Shown here one piece after another: positions 11,101-18,412 of a stretch of DNA of 64,000 nucleotides. Position 1 is the stretch's first letter. Every line of letters begins with the position of its first letter. Source of the stretch: Candidatus Manganitrophus noduliformans (GTDB lineage Bacteria; Nitrospirota; Nitrospiria; SBBL01; Manganitrophaceae); contig NZ_VTOW01000002.1 of NCBI RefSeq assembly GCF_012184425.1, forward strand, positions 806,001-870,000, in the 5' to 3' direction. The translations under genes and the position numbers were made by a program. The notes under the pieces are model-generated. The model saw only the letters and a list, made by a program, of their open reading frames with translations, did not search any database and had not been told where the DNA came from.

Positions 11101-12629
11101 TCATCACCAACGATCCGTTGAGGAACGGCGACTACACCGACGGAGAGCAATTCTATTACAGCACCGCGGTGAATGGGCTGGCGGTCGGGCCGCACAATTA
11201 CTACTTCCTCGCCAACGACGGGAGCAATACCTATCGGCTCCCGACCAGCGGAACCCTCTCCGGACCGAACGTCTCCGTCAACGAGCCGTTCCTTCAGTTC
11301 TCATCGGAGAGCGGGTACGGAACCGATGGGATCAACCCCAATGACGGCGAGAGCGGATCGACACAATTTACGTATAAAGTGATCTACACCCACCCCGACA
11401 ACAACCGCCCGCTGTATGTAAAAGTTCATATCGATGGCGCTCAGGAGGGATTGTTGGCCGTCGACAGCAGCGCCGCGGCGGCGCTCAAAGACGGCAACTA
11501 TGTCAATGGGGAGCAATACAGCTATACCACGAACCTCGGCGTGGGAAGCCACACCTATCTCTTCGAGGCCACCGACGGGGCGAAACAGGTCTTCTTGCCG
11601 GTCGTCCCCTCTTTGGGCCTTCTCTCCGGTCCGACGGTGACCGATCTTGTTGCCCCGAATGCAGTAACCGATTTGGCAATCAGCGCGCGCACTTCTACCT
11701 CGACGACATTAACTTGGACCGCGCCGGGAGACGCCGGAACCGGCACCGGCTGTCCGTGCGGAACCGTCGCCTCTTACAACATCCGTTATTCGACACTGAA
11801 GATCGTTGATGACGTCGCCACCCCGGGAGCCGGAGAGATCCGATTCTCGGATGCAACGGCGGCAAACGTCTCCCTGACGCCGAAGGCGGCGGGCACGACG
11901 GAAACCGTGACCGTCACGGGACTGAATCCGAATACACCTTATTATTTTGCGATGACCGGCACCGACGCAAAACCGTGGACCTCTCCAATGTCCAACGTAG
12001 TCAACGCGTCGGCCGATCCGCCGGTTCCGTCAACGAATCTGATGAACAGCTGGAACATGGTCTCCGTTCCGATGACCCCGAGCCCGGCCGACGTGGCGAC
12101 CGTTTTCGGATCGAGTGTCGGGGTTCCCGTCAATATCAGAAAATGGGTCTCAACCGGAACAACCAGCCAAACCGGATCGTTCGCCACCCTTACTGCAACC
12201 GATACAGTCCAAGCGGGGATCGGATATTTCCTCGAATCCCCCGACGCGACGCGGTTCCTGAGCCCGGCCGGGTCGGCCAATGCGGCCGCCACCTTCTCCA
12301 TCCCGCTGATGCAAGGGTATAACATCATTGGAAATCCATACACGAAAGATATCGCGCTCGATGCCACCTGCGTGAGTCGGAACGGCGGGAGTGGAACCTG
12401 CACTTCCTCGGTCAACGATGCCGATTTCAAATCCTACGCCAATGCCGCCGCCGCAGGATGGGTTGGAAATGCCCTTTATCGATGGGACGGCGCCGCTTAC
12501 ACGTTCCGGACTTACAATGATCCCGATCCTGCGATGAAGGCGTCCCTCCAGCTCTGGCAGGGATACTGGCTGCAGGTGACCGACGCAAACGCGGCAAATA
12601 CATATAGCCTCATTGTTGTGAAGCCGTAA
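5178..12629 (+). CDS. giant modular secreted protein (2483 aa), repeat-built, with FN3 and C-terminal domain
   Basis: Start chosen at GTG 5178: AGAGGAAGGG lies about 8 bases upstream and the product opens with a classical signal peptide (RKRSPFGKRPSSLRLF, a hydrophobic stretch, then AASSLAE). By eye the mature chain is built from two alternating modules. Six A units run from an opening like PSGKNALSTGWTF through ALDTNDGDTSYA, LYMDLDD and WTWDDIN to LRVTQLYVxVNY. Seven B units run from LSYSPDTGF through FTYKVVYT, KVHIDGNATGVAMTLD and DGDYTNGEQYTYT to HNYYFxxSDGTN. Four shorter inserts of the type TVTGTGTSF ... TRTVTAITNDTSLTVDT are spliced in. A fibronectin type III domain (about residues 2155-2290) and a unique tail (NSWNMVSVPM ... 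LQLWQGYWLQVTD) end it. No enzyme motif, sorting signal or membrane anchor was seen. A role in adhesion or matrix formation under cyclic dinucleotide control is inference. Confidence 0.85.
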   Translation: MRKRSPFGKRPSSLRLFPVIAGLLAILLNAASSLAETLTLHPSGQNSNFSASGTWTVVGGGFTYANVWDANDSDASYIENTALGNKIYMDLDDTTLVGFVINDVQVFAMARAAGSSSTGIQLGFRAGPTDTTDRLGSTRTVRSSSYRSYSGNLYTTNPRTSAPWTWDDINSLIPIVQHSTDSDALRVTELFVRVNFTKALSPSGKNALSTGWTFTPGGSEATALDTSNGDTSYAASTVLDETLYMDLDDFPASTTMITGVRLNVVARCATIPCNLQIGIRTNGVDFLKSFDEVPGAGTIYSIGATSIHGNATSFTSQLAAGSQITAMGQTRTVASVSDRNDLTVSSAFSPQLPNDDDLAVPFTFLGGTTSYQTFSGDFFTRNPATLAPWSWDDINNMMGVVKHVTNANGLRVTQMYLSINYIAPVALSYSPDTGFGSTGGVFPKGGGAATPFTYKVVYTNLNNNAPTSIKVHIDGDGGHDMVRDTSAEQPEFRDGDFENGEQYTYTAASLSSGQHTYYFAASDGSDSTQKPTAGTLAGPGVEIPAGTSTILPSGENALSIGDWGFNGADASTALDTSDGNTSYADLNASDRGEVLYIDMDDSALTGSITSVQVSAVMCSVTTSLANVRIGLRLNGTDYVSTAFNVANSSSCGTYTTYTPASALYAINPDTGKGWTWDDLNEMIGVVLNESREDLRITRFSVAVVHTPVILSFAEDPGYNSLDGVSPDSGKSTTAFTYKVIYSQANGTAPAANNPKVHIDGNATGVAMTLDTGASDPSLYNGDYLDGEQYTYTAPAGYSTGTHNYYFSVSDGTNSVLFPVSGNFSGPAVSLPAGSFTLFPTDVADGTAGFSFCNSGFRRSDCFNSETALDTNDGDSSYARGRRSSDLLFMTMDDAQDNGQFITQVQVSAVVRSESGTINFTLGLSSADNHIEGSVLSTSSTSYVTLSGTAYGFNPLTGAPWTWVDIKNLVAVVNHTNNTRMRITQLYVVVSYGPVRLQNSIEAGYISDGVSPNLGNTTTSFKFKTVYYQVNNAAPAAGNPKIHLDGNATGVAMTLDATADAALRDGDYANGEQYIYTTTLAQGTHNYYFSATDGTNTARLPAGTATFSGPDVALNGAAPNLAPSGKATIVTSTGWTFCNATPTCSTNGTSTYAHTVALDTNDGDTSFARSTVNGDRLYMELDDPAALSDALTITAIQLFAVARDTSSSTTTGFDFGLRLGSDDYLSGTTKTPPDAYGTAIAGAVYTTNPATGENWSWNDIKGMRAVIVHQTNSNEIRVTQLYLTVTYSPIRLTYSTDPRYFDDGVDPNGGITTTQFKYRIVYTQAYDLAPAAGYPKVHIDGNATGVAMTLDTEAPAELQDGDYTNGEQYLYATTLGAQGTPHDYYFDVSDGTNIVRTPLSGTLIGPVVSANAPTLSFASQTGYALTSAGTGTLTTSGTSTVTGTGTSFTTQLQVGTTITSASGQTRTVTAITNDTSLTVDTPFSPNLSGAAFTYSVWSGTGTLTTSGTTTVTGSGTSFTNQLQVGSTITASGQTRTVTAIASDTSLTVDTAFSPNLSGASFTFVNGLPLRGVEPNSGTVNSQFTYKIIYTDADNNPPVTGYPRLLLDYNTVVHAMSLDTGAAASLRDGNYTNGEQYTVTVYLDYPGTHAYSFDATDGVTAVFWPLDGDGFLAPSVTDSVSSGIVIYPASRNSQTTGFTFLGTDQDPSTALDPGYDGNGTLSNALSSTTVTGVGSNFSAMGEGSILTAGSPHQKRRVTAIANDTSLTTDTAFSPNLSSVPWRYDGDVSYARGTRNTHRLYMNMDDVSRGTSAITSVQLFAIIRDNGTTDVDFSVGLQVGGTDYMTSYGTPGTSTYTTYAGALHNTNPKTGATWTWDDVESLLGVVKHHEGCSRSSNCREIRVTQMYIQVNYNSLPTLSYSPEGGYFGADGIDPDGWNPNHIFTYKVVYASGSNFAPTSLKVFIDGDGGHEMIHDGEFITNDPLRNGDYTDGEQFYYSTAVNGLAVGPHNYYFLANDGSNTYRLPTSGTLSGPNVSVNEPFLQFSSESGYGTDGINPNDGESGSTQFTYKVIYTHPDNNRPLYVKVHIDGAQEGLLAVDSSAAAALKDGNYVNGEQYSYTTNLGVGSHTYLFEATDGAKQVFLPVVPSLGLLSGPTVTDLVAPNAVTDLAISARTSTSTTLTWTAPGDAGTGTGCPCGTVASYNIRYSTLKIVDDVATPGAGEIRFSDATAANVSLTPKAAGTTETVTVTGLNPNTPYYFAMTGTDAKPWTSPMSNVVNASADPPVPSTNLMNSWNMVSVPMTPSPADVATVFGSSVGVPVNIRKWVSTGTTSQTGSFATLTATDTVQAGIGYFLESPDATRFLSPAGSANAAATFSIPLMQGYNIIGNPYTKDIALDATCVSRNGGSGTCTSSVNDADFKSYANAAAAGWVGNALYRWDGAAYTFRTYNDPDPAMKASLQLWQGYWLQVTDANAANTYSLIVVKP
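9459..9863 (+). repeat. tandem ~210-bp repeat inside the giant gene
   Basis: Two adjacent copies (9459-9668 and 9669-9863) share long identical stretches, for example GGCACCGGCACC, GACAACCTCGGG and CCAACTCCAGGTCGG/CCAGCTCCAGGTCGG. They encode consecutive copies of the short insert module. They indicate recent duplication within the gene; copy number may vary between strains. Confidence 0.75.
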
Positions 12630-12643
12630 CAAAGGGGAAATCG

Positions 12644-13477
12644 ATGAAACGATTCTTCTCAATCCTAATGATCTTGATCGGCACGATGGGAACCGCCTCC
12701 ATCGGCTGGGCCCTCGATTGGTATATGGTCCTCAATTTCTCGATTCCCGATCCCTTCGCAACAAACGGAGCCCTTCAAAACAGACTGATCCTGGGGGTCG
12801 ATCCCGCCGCCGACGACGGCTTCAACAATCAGTGGGACACGATCGCCTTCCCGACCGGGCCGCTCCAGGCGACATTTCCCCATCCGGAATATCCGAGCCA
12901 CCCCGGCTACATCGCCGGAAGCGAATGGCTCTGGCAAGATATCCGGAGCAACGACCAGCCGTCTCACACATGGAATATCGATGTCTCTTCCGACCGCCCC
13001 GGAGCCAATATTATCCTCTCCTGGACATTCAAAACCGCCGGCAATCTCTGCCAACGCCCGGTCGTTCGATTGATCGATGCAACCCGCGGCGTGACGACCG
13101 AGATCTCGCCCGGCGGCGGCTCATATGCTTTTCCGAATGGGGACCAACCGACGCGGCTGGTGGTCGACTTTACGGAAGGGGTCTCCGCGCCTCCTCCCCC
13201 GCCGCCGACGAACCTCTGGAGCCCGCGACAGGGAAAAGAGAGCATCCTTCTTTCGTGGTCCGGTCTCATCGAGTCGGATCTTTTGGGGTATCATCTCTTT
13301 CGCCGCGCCTCCGGCCAGACGGCATACACCCGGATCACGTCGCAGCCGGTGACCTCGCTGAGCTTTCTGGACGGGAACCTCTCTCCCGGAGAGACCTACT
13401 TTTACAAAGTGACGGCGGTAAACCCCGACGGCTGCGCCAGCGGAGACTCCAATGAAATTTCGGTCGCGTTAAATTGA
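12644..13477 (+). CDS. secreted protein with a C-terminal fibronectin type III domain
   Basis: 277 residues with a clear signal peptide (MKRFFSILMILIGTMGTASI, cleavage near GWA-LD). Residues ~25-180 form an unrecognised domain rich in aromatic and Asp/Pro residues. A PPPPPP hinge (about 185-192) leads to a fibronectin type III domain (ILLSWSGLIESDLLGYHLFR ... YFYKVTAVNPDG). It starts 14 bases after the giant gene with AAAGGGGAAATCG upstream, so it is probably co-transcribed and under the same riboswitch. Function unknown; FN3 domains in exported bacterial proteins usually act as spacers or binding modules. Confidence 0.82.
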   Translation: MKRFFSILMILIGTMGTASIGWALDWYMVLNFSIPDPFATNGALQNRLILGVDPAADDGFNNQWDTIAFPTGPLQATFPHPEYPSHPGYIAGSEWLWQDIRSNDQPSHTWNIDVSSDRPGANIILSWTFKTAGNLCQRPVVRLIDATRGVTTEISPGGGSYAFPNGDQPTRLVVDFTEGVSAPPPPPPTNLWSPRQGKESILLSWSGLIESDLLGYHLFRRASGQTAYTRITSQPVTSLSFLDGNLSPGETYFYKVTAVNPDGCASGDSNEISVALN

Positions 13478-13528
13478 CAAAATCGCCGACCGGTGGTTTA
13501 GTGGTTTAGAAGGAAGGTAAGGAGGCTT

Positions 13529-14398
13529 ATGAAACCGATTCTTCTTATTTCAATCCTCTTTTTTCTCGCCGTTCCGGATTTTACCTGGGGGGCCGGAAAT
13601 CAGGTCAGCAAGACCCTCACCATCAACACTGGGATGGGGGTCAACAACAACGGCAATAAAAACCTCTCTACTTCAGACAATGCCGGAACCGCCTGTGCCG
13701 GGGGAAATACCGGGAGCTGCGATGGGGGACCCTTCGCCGACACAAGCGACCCATTCAACATCAATGACGACTGCTCCCCCTCCTCCTTCGACGATTTCTG
13801 CTCTTCACAGTTTGATCCCCAGCTTCCCGGTGGATTCAATTTGATCGATAACCGCTTTGGAAGGGGCGCTCCTTGTGGTCCGAATGACCAAAGCGGCCCC
13901 CCTTTCCCTTATCCTTGCCAGACCAAAGGATCGGTCAACCAAATCATTCCCCTTGGAATTGACGATCCCAACTCTCCTTCTATCATTTTAGCTCCCCCCA
14001 GCCTGGGAGGGGTTGGCCAGCCGTTCTACCAATTCCGCTCCGACACCTTTGGCACCCTCAGGGTCCACCACATCGAATATGGTTTTGATCTGGACCTGGT
14101 CGGCACCGACCAAACGCTTAAAGTCTTCTACACGATCGATTCTACAACCGACGCCAATGGACAAATGGTCGGAAACGCCGTCGGTACGTATAAAATACAA
14201 TTAGACGAAAGCTTCAGTGGATTCGGCGGCTCTAGCTGCTCTGTCACTGCAAGCAGTAACCAATCAGAGGGACGGTTTGAATCGGGGATGACTGGGGTGA
14301 TCACCTGTGTCGATCGGGCCGGAAATCTTTGCCAAGGCTCCCAATTTGATCCAGGGAAGTTTAGTAGAACTTCATTCGATAACAGTTTGGGATGCTGA
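13529..14398 (+). CDS. secreted protein of unknown function
   Basis: 289 residues, signal peptide MKPILLISILFFLAVPDFTWGA, RBS AAGGAGG seven bases upstream. The mature part is Asn/Gly- and Cys-rich (for example GVNNNGNKNLSTSDN, CAGGNTGSCDGG) with no family I recognise. It follows the FN3 gene by 51 bases and likely belongs to the same transcription unit. The 3' end is uncertain: downstream of about 14345 the next frame reads HSITVWDAEADGTGDDSSSG, which looks like real protein, so a frameshift (natural or consensus error) may have changed the C-terminus. Confidence 0.7.
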   Translation: MKPILLISILFFLAVPDFTWGAGNQVSKTLTINTGMGVNNNGNKNLSTSDNAGTACAGGNTGSCDGGPFADTSDPFNINDDCSPSSFDDFCSSQFDPQLPGGFNLIDNRFGRGAPCGPNDQSGPPFPYPCQTKGSVNQIIPLGIDDPNSPSIILAPPSLGGVGQPFYQFRSDTFGTLRVHHIEYGFDLDLVGTDQTLKVFYTIDSTTDANGQMVGNAVGTYKIQLDESFSGFGGSSCSVTASSNQSEGRFESGMTGVITCVDRAGNLCQGSQFDPGKFSRTSFDNSLGC

Positions 14399-14457
14399 AG
14401 CAGATGGTACCGGCGACGATTCATCTTCAGGGAATTGGGTCATTCCGAAGGATTTTT

Positions 14458-15459
14458 ATGTCTCTTTTAAATTCGGAAGTGCAGACGAAATGGGTAGATT
14501 ATTCATCGATTCTTTTTTGGGGCTTCGCATTCTGCGGAATGCTCCTGTTCTCCCCTCTTGAAAGCAGCGCCGATTGCGTCGTCACCGGCGGAGCCGGACC
14601 GGAGGAGAGCGCGACCAAAACGGAATGCACCGGTCTCTTTGCCAATCCGCAGTGCCCCAACTGTCCCGGTTATAGTCCGGCCCTAATGCTCCGGCATATC
14701 GATCCGGCGCTCTGCCCCGTCGGTCCCTGTGTCGGCCCCTACTTTAACCGCTCCGGCCCCGGGGCATTGACCGATAATATGTTCGGGATCGTCTCTTCGG
14801 ACGACCCCGGGCCCGATACGGTCCTAGGAACGGGTGACGATCGAGCCACCTATAAATGCGGGCGGACGGTCAGCTCGACGGCGAATAACCTGGCCGGCCT
14901 CAACTGCGGCGACATCCGGTTCGATCCAACAAGTCAGGGGATGTCGGTCCCCACAGGCGGCAACTCGCTTCTTCCCTTCACCAGCTCCTTCCCGACCGAA
15001 GCCGATTTCTGCGCGGAGGGAGGGACCGACTGTCTCTCCGCGGGGAGCCAAGTCTCCGACCTGCATATGGGCTACCTTGCGGAAAACATCTTTCACTGGG
15101 CCTCTTGCGCCAGCGCCGGAGGGCCTCCGGCCCCGCCCGGCTGCACCACCAGCGATCAGCGGGAGCGCCAGGTGGTCAATTATATCTTGGGCGGGTCGGG
15201 GACCCTCGACTCGCCAGGCTCAGGCGATCAGATCATGGATATCACCTCCAGCTGGCAGACAAACAATTCCGGCCCGACCACGTTCGATGCCCCTACGGTC
15301 GATTGGACTCAGTATGTCTTTTCTCCAGGCGCCTATCCATCCCAAGGCGACATGGAGCAAAACGACAGCGGAACCCTTCAATACAGCGGGAACAGCTCGG
15401 TCTTACCCTCGGTCACCTACTCTTCGGGGCCGCTAGGTATCTCATCCAACTCGCCTTAG
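14458..15459 (+). CDS. secreted Cys-rich protein of unknown function
   Basis: 333 residues from ATG 14458 (AAGGA upstream). The open frame extends up to 14392, but the N-terminal signal-like stretch YSSILFWGFAFCGMLLF with cleavage near SSA-DC favours the later start. The mature domain has many Cys and Pro (CTGLFANPQCPNCPGY, CPVGPCVGPYF) and no known enzymatic motif. It is the last of four consecutive exported proteins downstream of the riboswitch and overlaps the possible frameshifted end of its neighbour. Function unknown. Confidence 0.65.
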   Translation: MSLLNSEVQTKWVDYSSILFWGFAFCGMLLFSPLESSADCVVTGGAGPEESATKTECTGLFANPQCPNCPGYSPALMLRHIDPALCPVGPCVGPYFNRSGPGALTDNMFGIVSSDDPGPDTVLGTGDDRATYKCGRTVSSTANNLAGLNCGDIRFDPTSQGMSVPTGGNSLLPFTSSFPTEADFCAEGGTDCLSAGSQVSDLHMGYLAENIFHWASCASAGGPPAPPGCTTSDQRERQVVNYILGGSGTLDSPGSGDQIMDITSSWQTNNSGPTTFDAPTVDWTQYVFSPGAYPSQGDMEQNDSGTLQYSGNSSVLPSVTYSSGPLGISSNSP

Positions 15460-15462
15460 AAA

Positions 15463-15573
15463 TCAGGCCGTTTCCATCCCCATCGAGCGCGGAAAAAGGT
15501 ACCCTGGCGGCATCCCCTGCTCCTCGCAACAGGCGCCGCAGCCGTCGCACGACACACCGGTAAGTTCAGTCAT
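15463..15573 (-). pseudogene. N-terminal fragment of a YkgJ-type cysteine-cluster protein
   Basis: ATG at 15573 on the minus strand encodes 36 residues containing CDGCGACCEEQGMPPGYL, the opening of the YkgJ family (putative Fe-S or zinc Cys-cluster proteins, usually 90-250 residues). Translation ends at TGA 15463, and no continuation is seen in other frames because the convergent plus-strand gene ends at 15459. It looks like a truncated remnant. It lies just downstream of the minus-strand membrane protein at 15604 and may once have been co-transcribed with it. Confidence 0.55.
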
Positions 15574-15603
15574 CGATCACATCCAAAGGCGTCTGGTTTT
15601 CCA

Positions 15604-16407
15604 TTAAATCCCCTCTAAAGGGATCAGTCGCATCAATCGTCCGATCACCAACAAAACCCGATAGAAAACGATCGGAACGACGACCAAGAGGCCCATCGTG
15701 AAGAGGGCCCTCCCCCATTCCGATCGTATTTTGAAAATCCTTCCGGTCAGTATTTTATAAACGACATGGAGAAGTGCGCTCATCCCTAAAAAAGGAAGGA
15801 GAGTGTATATCAGGGAGAGCAGGTGGAGAAGCGTTTCGGAGAGACTCGCGCCCAGCCCATTGTGAAAGAGAGCATCTACAAGATAGGGAAGCCAAGCGGC
15901 CGTCATCATCGAATAGACAAAAAGGGGAAACACCATCCAGATAAAATGATAAGGATAAATTCCAAAAATCGTCGTATCGGAATAGTATTCCCGCTGCATC
16001 CGTTCGCCGACGTTCCCCCAATAGGAGGAGAACAAGATCGTGAGGGGAACGGCCGCAAGGGAGACGGCTCCGGAAGCGAGGGTCCCGGTAAAAAGAGAAA
16101 CGAAAAAAATCTCGATCCACACAATCGTGATCGGGATGGCGCTCTTCGCGGCGACCACCCCGCCCCGGCTCTTTACGATCGCACCGGTCAGAACGGCCGC
16201 GATCGATGTCGCCAGGAGGCTCAGGAGGAGAAAAGGAAGGCGCCTAAAATCCCATTGGGGAGTTTCAAAGTACGGGTCGGGCAATAAAGGGGACAGAGAA
16301 GAACGAAAGTTCAGGTGAAAAAGCTCGGGAAGCGCATTATAAAATGCAATGAGGATACAGAATAAATAGGCATTGAATGCAACAAAGGCCGCGATCTTCC
16401 TCTGCAT
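15604..16407 (-). CDS. polytopic membrane protein, possibly Yip1-like
   Basis: 267 residues with about five to six hydrophobic segments (residues ~5-25, 55-80, 95-130, 150-175, 190-220, 235-260) and charged loops. The arrangement (IFGIYPYHFIWMVFPLFVYS; LSETLLHLLSLIYTLLPFLG) recalls Yip1/YIPF-type bacterial inner-membrane proteins, but I cannot assign it firmly. A good sigma-70 promoter lies 70 bases upstream at 16478-16506. No enzymatic residue pattern is evident. Confidence 0.75.
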   Translation of the reverse strand: MQRKIAAFVAFNAYLFCILIAFYNALPELFHLNFRSSLSPLLPDPYFETPQWDFRRLPFLLLSLLATSIAAVLTGAIVKSRGGVVAAKSAIPITIVWIEIFFVSLFTGTLASGAVSLAAVPLTILFSSYWGNVGERMQREYYSDTTIFGIYPYHFIWMVFPLFVYSMMTAAWLPYLVDALFHNGLGASLSETLLHLLSLIYTLLPFLGMSALLHVVYKILTGRIFKIRSEWGRALFTMGLLVVVPIVFYRVLLVIGRLMRLIPLEGI

Positions 16408-16477
16408 TTTGTCTCAGAGCCGTCTCTTTGAACACATGTGGGTCGCAGAAGGGGTCCTTCTTCACCCCCGGTTCTCC

Positions 16478-16506
16478 TGTATAGTCCAGTCGAATGAGGA
16501 AGTCAA
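16478..16506 (-). promoter_or_regulatory. sigma-70 promoter for the 15604-16407 membrane protein
   Basis: Minus strand: TTGACT (16506-16501), 17-base spacer, TATACA (16483-16478). Near consensus. Two other minus-strand promoters in this window (18213-18242, 41807-41836) have the same TTGAC and TATAC pair. Confidence 0.75.
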
Positions 16507-16524
16507 CCGCTCTCTCCAAGACAG

Positions 16525-17364
16525 CTACTTAGACGCCCCCCGCGCCGGCTCCTGCGCGCGGCGCGGCATCGGCAGGTACTCCACCGAAGGCTGCCGCCGG
16601 ACCGGCTGCGGGTAGAGGCTCATCAGCTGCAAGATCTCGGGGAGCATCTCCGAGCGGACATGGAGGCCGAGCCGCTGGGCCTCCTCAAACCGAATCGGAT
16701 AGTCATGGGTCCATGTCCCCGTGGAGAGAAGGCCGGCCAACTCGGCCGACTTGTCCGGCGGCAGGGTGCGCAGCAGCAGTTCGCCGACGCTCTCGCGGAC
16801 CTGGTTGATCGCCTTTTCACCGATGTCGGCGAAAATGAGGGTTTGGTCGTCCACTTCGGAGATCGGTTTTTTTGAGACCACCTTCAGCAGGGAGGCGGCG
16901 GGATATTGCCCGAGCTGCGGATCGACCGGCCCGAGCACCGCGTCGCGCGCCATTACGATTTCATCGGCGGCAAGGGCGATGAGCGTCCCCCCCGACATGG
17001 CATAGTGCGGCACGAAGACCGTCACCTTCCCCTTCCGATGGCGCACGGCATGGGCGATCTGGAGCGCGGCCAAAACCAGTCCGCCCGGGGTATGCAATAC
17101 GATGTCGATCGGCACCTCCGGATCGGTCAGCTCGCAGGCGCGCAGGAGATCCTCGGAATCGTTAATGTCGATATACCGCATGATCGGAAAGCCGAGCACG
17201 TTCATCGTCTCCTGCCGGTGGACCAGCAGGATAAGGCGCGAGCCGCGCTTGTGCTCGATCTGCGCGATGAGCCGCCGGCGCGAGCCTTCAAGAAGGCGTT
17301 GCTGCAGGACCGGCTGGAGCGCCGTGAAAATGAAGAAGAAAAAAAAGAGATCGCCGACTCCCAT
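16525..17364 (-). CDS. SDH-family (ClpP/SppA-fold) serine protease with N-terminal membrane segment
   Basis: 279 residues. A short N-terminal hydrophobic stretch (DLFFFFFIFTALQPVL) anchors it to the membrane. The rest matches the serine dehydrogenase proteinase family (SDH_sah, ClpP fold): an oxyanion-type HTPGGLVLAALQIAHA segment (about 91-106) and the nucleophile in PHYAMSGGTLIALAADEI (Ser124), followed by DAVLGPVDPQLG. Such proteins are probably membrane-protein quality control proteases of the NfeD/SppA group. The rhomboid protease gene lies 17 bases upstream on the same strand, so the two are probably co-transcribed. Confidence 0.88.
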   Translation of the reverse strand: MGVGDLFFFFFIFTALQPVLQQRLLEGSRRRLIAQIEHKRGSRLILLVHRQETMNVLGFPIMRYIDINDSEDLLRACELTDPEVPIDIVLHTPGGLVLAALQIAHAVRHRKGKVTVFVPHYAMSGGTLIALAADEIVMARDAVLGPVDPQLGQYPAASLLKVVSKKPISEVDDQTLIFADIGEKAINQVRESVGELLLRTLPPDKSAELAGLLSTGTWTHDYPIRFEEAQRLGLHVRSEMLPEILQLMSLYPQPVRRQPSVEYLPMPRRAQEPARGASK

Positions 17365-17381
17365 GGTTTCCTCCTAATCGG

Positions 17382-18119
17382 TTAACGGGCCCAGGCCCCT
17401 TCGATGCCGACCTCGTCCTGCTCGAATCGCCGGGGACCGTCGCGCGGACGAAGGATGAAGAGCCGATAAAGCAACATCCCCGAAACAAAGCCGCCGACGT
17501 GCGCCCACCAAGCCACCCCCCCCACGTCTGCGGCGGCAAGCGTTGAAAGGGTCCCGCTAAAGACCTGGCTGAGCCCCCAGAACAAAAGATAAACCCCCGC
17601 CGGCAGCTCGAAAAAGAACGGAAAGAAGAAAACCGGGAAGATCGCGATGATGCGGGCGTGCGGAAACAAGATGAAATAAGCCCCCAGCACCCCTGCAATG
17701 GCCCCCGAAGCCCCGACCGTCGGGACGATGGAGTCGATATTCGTGAGCCAGTGCGTCAACCCCGCCGCAAGGCCGGTCAGCAGGTAGAAGGCCAGAAACC
17801 GGGCGTGTCCCATCCGGTCCTCGACATTGTCGCCGAAGATCCAAAGGGTCCACATGTTTCCGATCAGGTGCAGCCACCCCCCGTGAAGGAACATGCTTGT
17901 CAAAAAAGGCAAGTAATCGTCGGGAGGGAGCCCGACCGTCAGCGCCCACTCGGGGTAGCTGTAGCGGGCGGGAACGAGGCCGAACCAATAAAAGAGCTGT
18001 TCGACGCCGATCGGGCCGAGGCTGAGCTCATAAAAAAAGACGGCCGTGTTGACGGCAATCAGCGACCCAGTGACGACGGGGGCACTCCTGCTTGGGATGG
18101 TATCGCGAATCGGAATCAT
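17382..18119 (-). CDS. rhomboid-family intramembrane serine protease
   Basis: 245 residues with six predicted membrane segments. The catalytic Ser138 lies in VGASGAIAGVLGAY and the catalytic His207 in AWWAHVGGFVSG; the L1 signature HGGWLHLIGNMWTLWIFGDN (79-98) is also present. It cleaves membrane proteins within or next to their transmembrane helices. First gene of a two-gene unit with the SDH-type protease, preceded by a sigma-70 promoter at 18213-18242. Confidence 0.94.
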   Translation of the reverse strand: MIPIRDTIPSRSAPVVTGSLIAVNTAVFFYELSLGPIGVEQLFYWFGLVPARYSYPEWALTVGLPPDDYLPFLTSMFLHGGWLHLIGNMWTLWIFGDNVEDRMGHARFLAFYLLTGLAAGLTHWLTNIDSIVPTVGASGAIAGVLGAYFILFPHARIIAIFPVFFFPFFFELPAGVYLLFWGLSQVFSGTLSTLAAADVGGVAWWAHVGGFVSGMLLYRLFILRPRDGPRRFEQDEVGIEGAWAR

Positions 18120-18212
18120 CTTTTCCGGTTTCCTGGCAGACGAATCACGGGCAACAATTTGTCAACGTTACCTACGCGTTTCGTAAGACGTTATTTCTCG
18201 ACTTCTTTCTCC

Positions 18213-18242
18213 TGTATAGCCGGGTCGTACAAATCAAGTCAA
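18213..18242 (-). promoter_or_regulatory. sigma-70 promoter for the rhomboid/SDH protease unit
   Basis: Minus strand: TTGACT (18242-18237), 18-base spacer, TATACA (18218-18213), about 95 bases upstream of the rhomboid ATG at 18119. The rest of the interval 18120-18412 holds nothing else I can identify. Confidence 0.65.
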
Positions 18243-18412
18243 CATCCCCTTTCCGAGCAAGACGATTCCTCCTCCGCTTGGCATGGGAGATACACTCTGC
18301 ATTGTAAGTATCTCCCCCCTCTTCCAAAGGGTTATAGACACATGTTCAAAGCCGGGGCTAGGATGGGAACATGCGCCGGAGGCTTTAAACCGGAAAAGGA
18401 ACCGCCGCCGTT

